Assembly: GCA_038527375.1 (NCBI GenBank)
Contig: JBCBFU010000002.1
Location: 76,513-140,512 of the forward strand
DNA from: Shimia_B sp038527375
GTDB lineage: Bacteria > Pseudomonadota > Alphaproteobacteria > Rhodobacterales > Rhodobacteraceae
Direction of reading: 5' to 3'
Length of the DNA: 64,000 nucleotides
The notes beneath the pieces are model-generated. The model worked only from the letters and a program-made list of their open reading frames with translations, did no database searches and was not told the origin of the DNA. Shown here in pieces: positions 63,351-64,000 of the stretch (position 1 is its first letter; the number at the start of each line of letters is the position of its first letter). The position numbers and the translations under genes were made by a program.

Positions 63351-64000
63351 TCAGCCCGCCGATTGACCGACGGTTTCGCCCAGCCCGGTCTTTTTGGCCT
63401 TGGCCGAGGCCAGCGTGTCGCGCAGTTCGCGTTCCATCGTCTGAAGCTCGGTTTCGGCCTCGGCGCGCTTGCGTTTGCCTTCGTCAGCGATCTGCAGGCT
63501 TTCCTCGATCGTGGCGATCAGTTCGGCATTGGCGGTTTTCACGGCCTCGATGTCGAAGACGCCGCGCTCCATCTCTTCGCGGACGACCTTGTTGGCCTCG
63601 CGCAGGTTCTTGGCGTTTGCGGTCAGCAGTTCGTTGGTCAGGTCATTGGCGTCGCGCACCGCGGCTGCGGCTTCGGCGCTGCGTTGGATCGTAACGGCCT
63701 GCGCCAGTTGCGTTTCCCACAGCGGCACCGTGTTCACGAGGGTCGAGTTGATCTTTGTGACCAGCGATTTGTCGTTTTCCTGAACCAGACGGATCGATGG
63801 CAGCGATTGCATCGTCACCTGACGCGTCAGTTTCAGGTCATGGACCCGGCGTTCCAGATCATCGCGGGCCGCGCGCAGATCTCGCAGTTCTTGGGCTTCC
63901 ATGACCTGCTTGTCCTCAGGGGCCTTTTCGACCTTCTTTTCCTTGGCGGGGATGGTTTTGGTATCAAGTTCAGCGATTTTCGCCTCACCCGCCGCGATGT
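63351..64000 (-). CDS. TelA-family protein (5' end cut by window edge)
   Basis: The C-terminal 216 codons are visible and open to the window edge. IAAGEAKIAELDTKTIPAK, then a long heptad-rich coiled coil with LTRQVTMQSLPSIRLVQEND and WETQLAQAVTIQR, match the toxic-anion-resistance TelA family. The gene is the first visible one of the leftward SPFH cluster. TelA roles are in tellurite or antimicrobial tolerance in some species; here the role is unknown. Confidence 0.85.
   Translation of the reverse strand, partial: IAAGEAKIAELDTKTIPAKEKKVEKAPEDKQVMEAQELRDLRAARDDLERRVHDLKLTRQVTMQSLPSIRLVQENDKSLVTKINSTLVNTVPLWETQLAQAVTIQRSAEAAAAVRDANDLTNELLTANAKNLREANKVVREEMERGVFDIEAVKTANAELIATIEESLQIADEGKRKRAEAETELQTMERELRDTLASAKAKKTGLGETVGQSAG

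Overview
The window is a 64 kb piece of a GC-rich alphaproteobacterial chromosome, most likely from the order Rhodobacterales (Roseobacter-like). The assignment rests on gene content and order: a ctaC-ctaB-small ORF-ctaG-ctaE-SURF1-thrC-M16 peptidase run, a Tad pilus locus with short 'GAVTVDWVVLTAA' pilins, an adjacent scoA/scoB pair, and PTSNtr enzyme I. Species cannot be named from the sequence. Coding density is high and most genes sit in short operons with ATGA or TGATG overlaps. I found no tRNA, rRNA, CRISPR array, insertion sequence or prophage.

Layout. 1-2.9 kb: the ligase-associated repair pair Lhr-like helicase (cut by the window edge) and PdeM. 2.9-6.8 kb: a membrane-anchored LytTR regulator, an AAA-type ATPase and a GT-C-like membrane protein. 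6.8-18.2 kb: a Tad/Flp pilus locus read leftwards, with four small pilins (two of them identical), CpaB, CpaC secretin, OmpA protein, CpaE/TadZ, CpaF/TadA, TadB, TadC, two TPR lipoproteins and the prepilin peptidase. 18.5-24.2 kb: a lytic transglycosylase, a DprE2/DprE1-like epimerase pair, a GNAT protein, a CoA-transferase pair, and a DMT transporter gene broken by two in-frame amber codons. 24.2-29.9 kb: TopA, DprA and TldD. 30-38.4 kb: cytochrome oxidase genes and assembly factors, ThrC, an M16 peptidase, an acetyltransferase and an exported MBL-fold protein. 38.4-43.4 kb: a GlcD-like dehydrogenase, a phased GTAC repeat array, Apt, MtnP and a SulP transporter. 43.6-45.9 kb: two RTX-type proteins, the second with an in-frame amber codon. 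46-53.3 kb: flavin reductase, GNAT, PtsP, an MFS transporter holding a 100-N assembly gap, LysC, a DUF1178 protein and a Nudix hydrolase. 53.4-59 kb: glutathione peroxidase, HDAC-like deacetylase, ModABC and a SgaA-type aminotransferase. 59-64 kb: a leftward cluster of a TelA-family protein (cut by the window edge), a DUF2927 lipoprotein, an SPFH-GYF2 protein, RidA, a small membrane protein and a zinc-ribbon membrane protein.

The best leads for something new are four. The last cluster resembles the Bacillus YdjGHI membrane-stress module, with a TelA protein and a lipoprotein added. The Tad pilins carry Asp-Trp where Flp pilins have Glu-Tyr. An 11-bp-phased GTAC array lies between convergent genes. 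Three in-frame amber codons occur in two otherwise uninterrupted reading frames.
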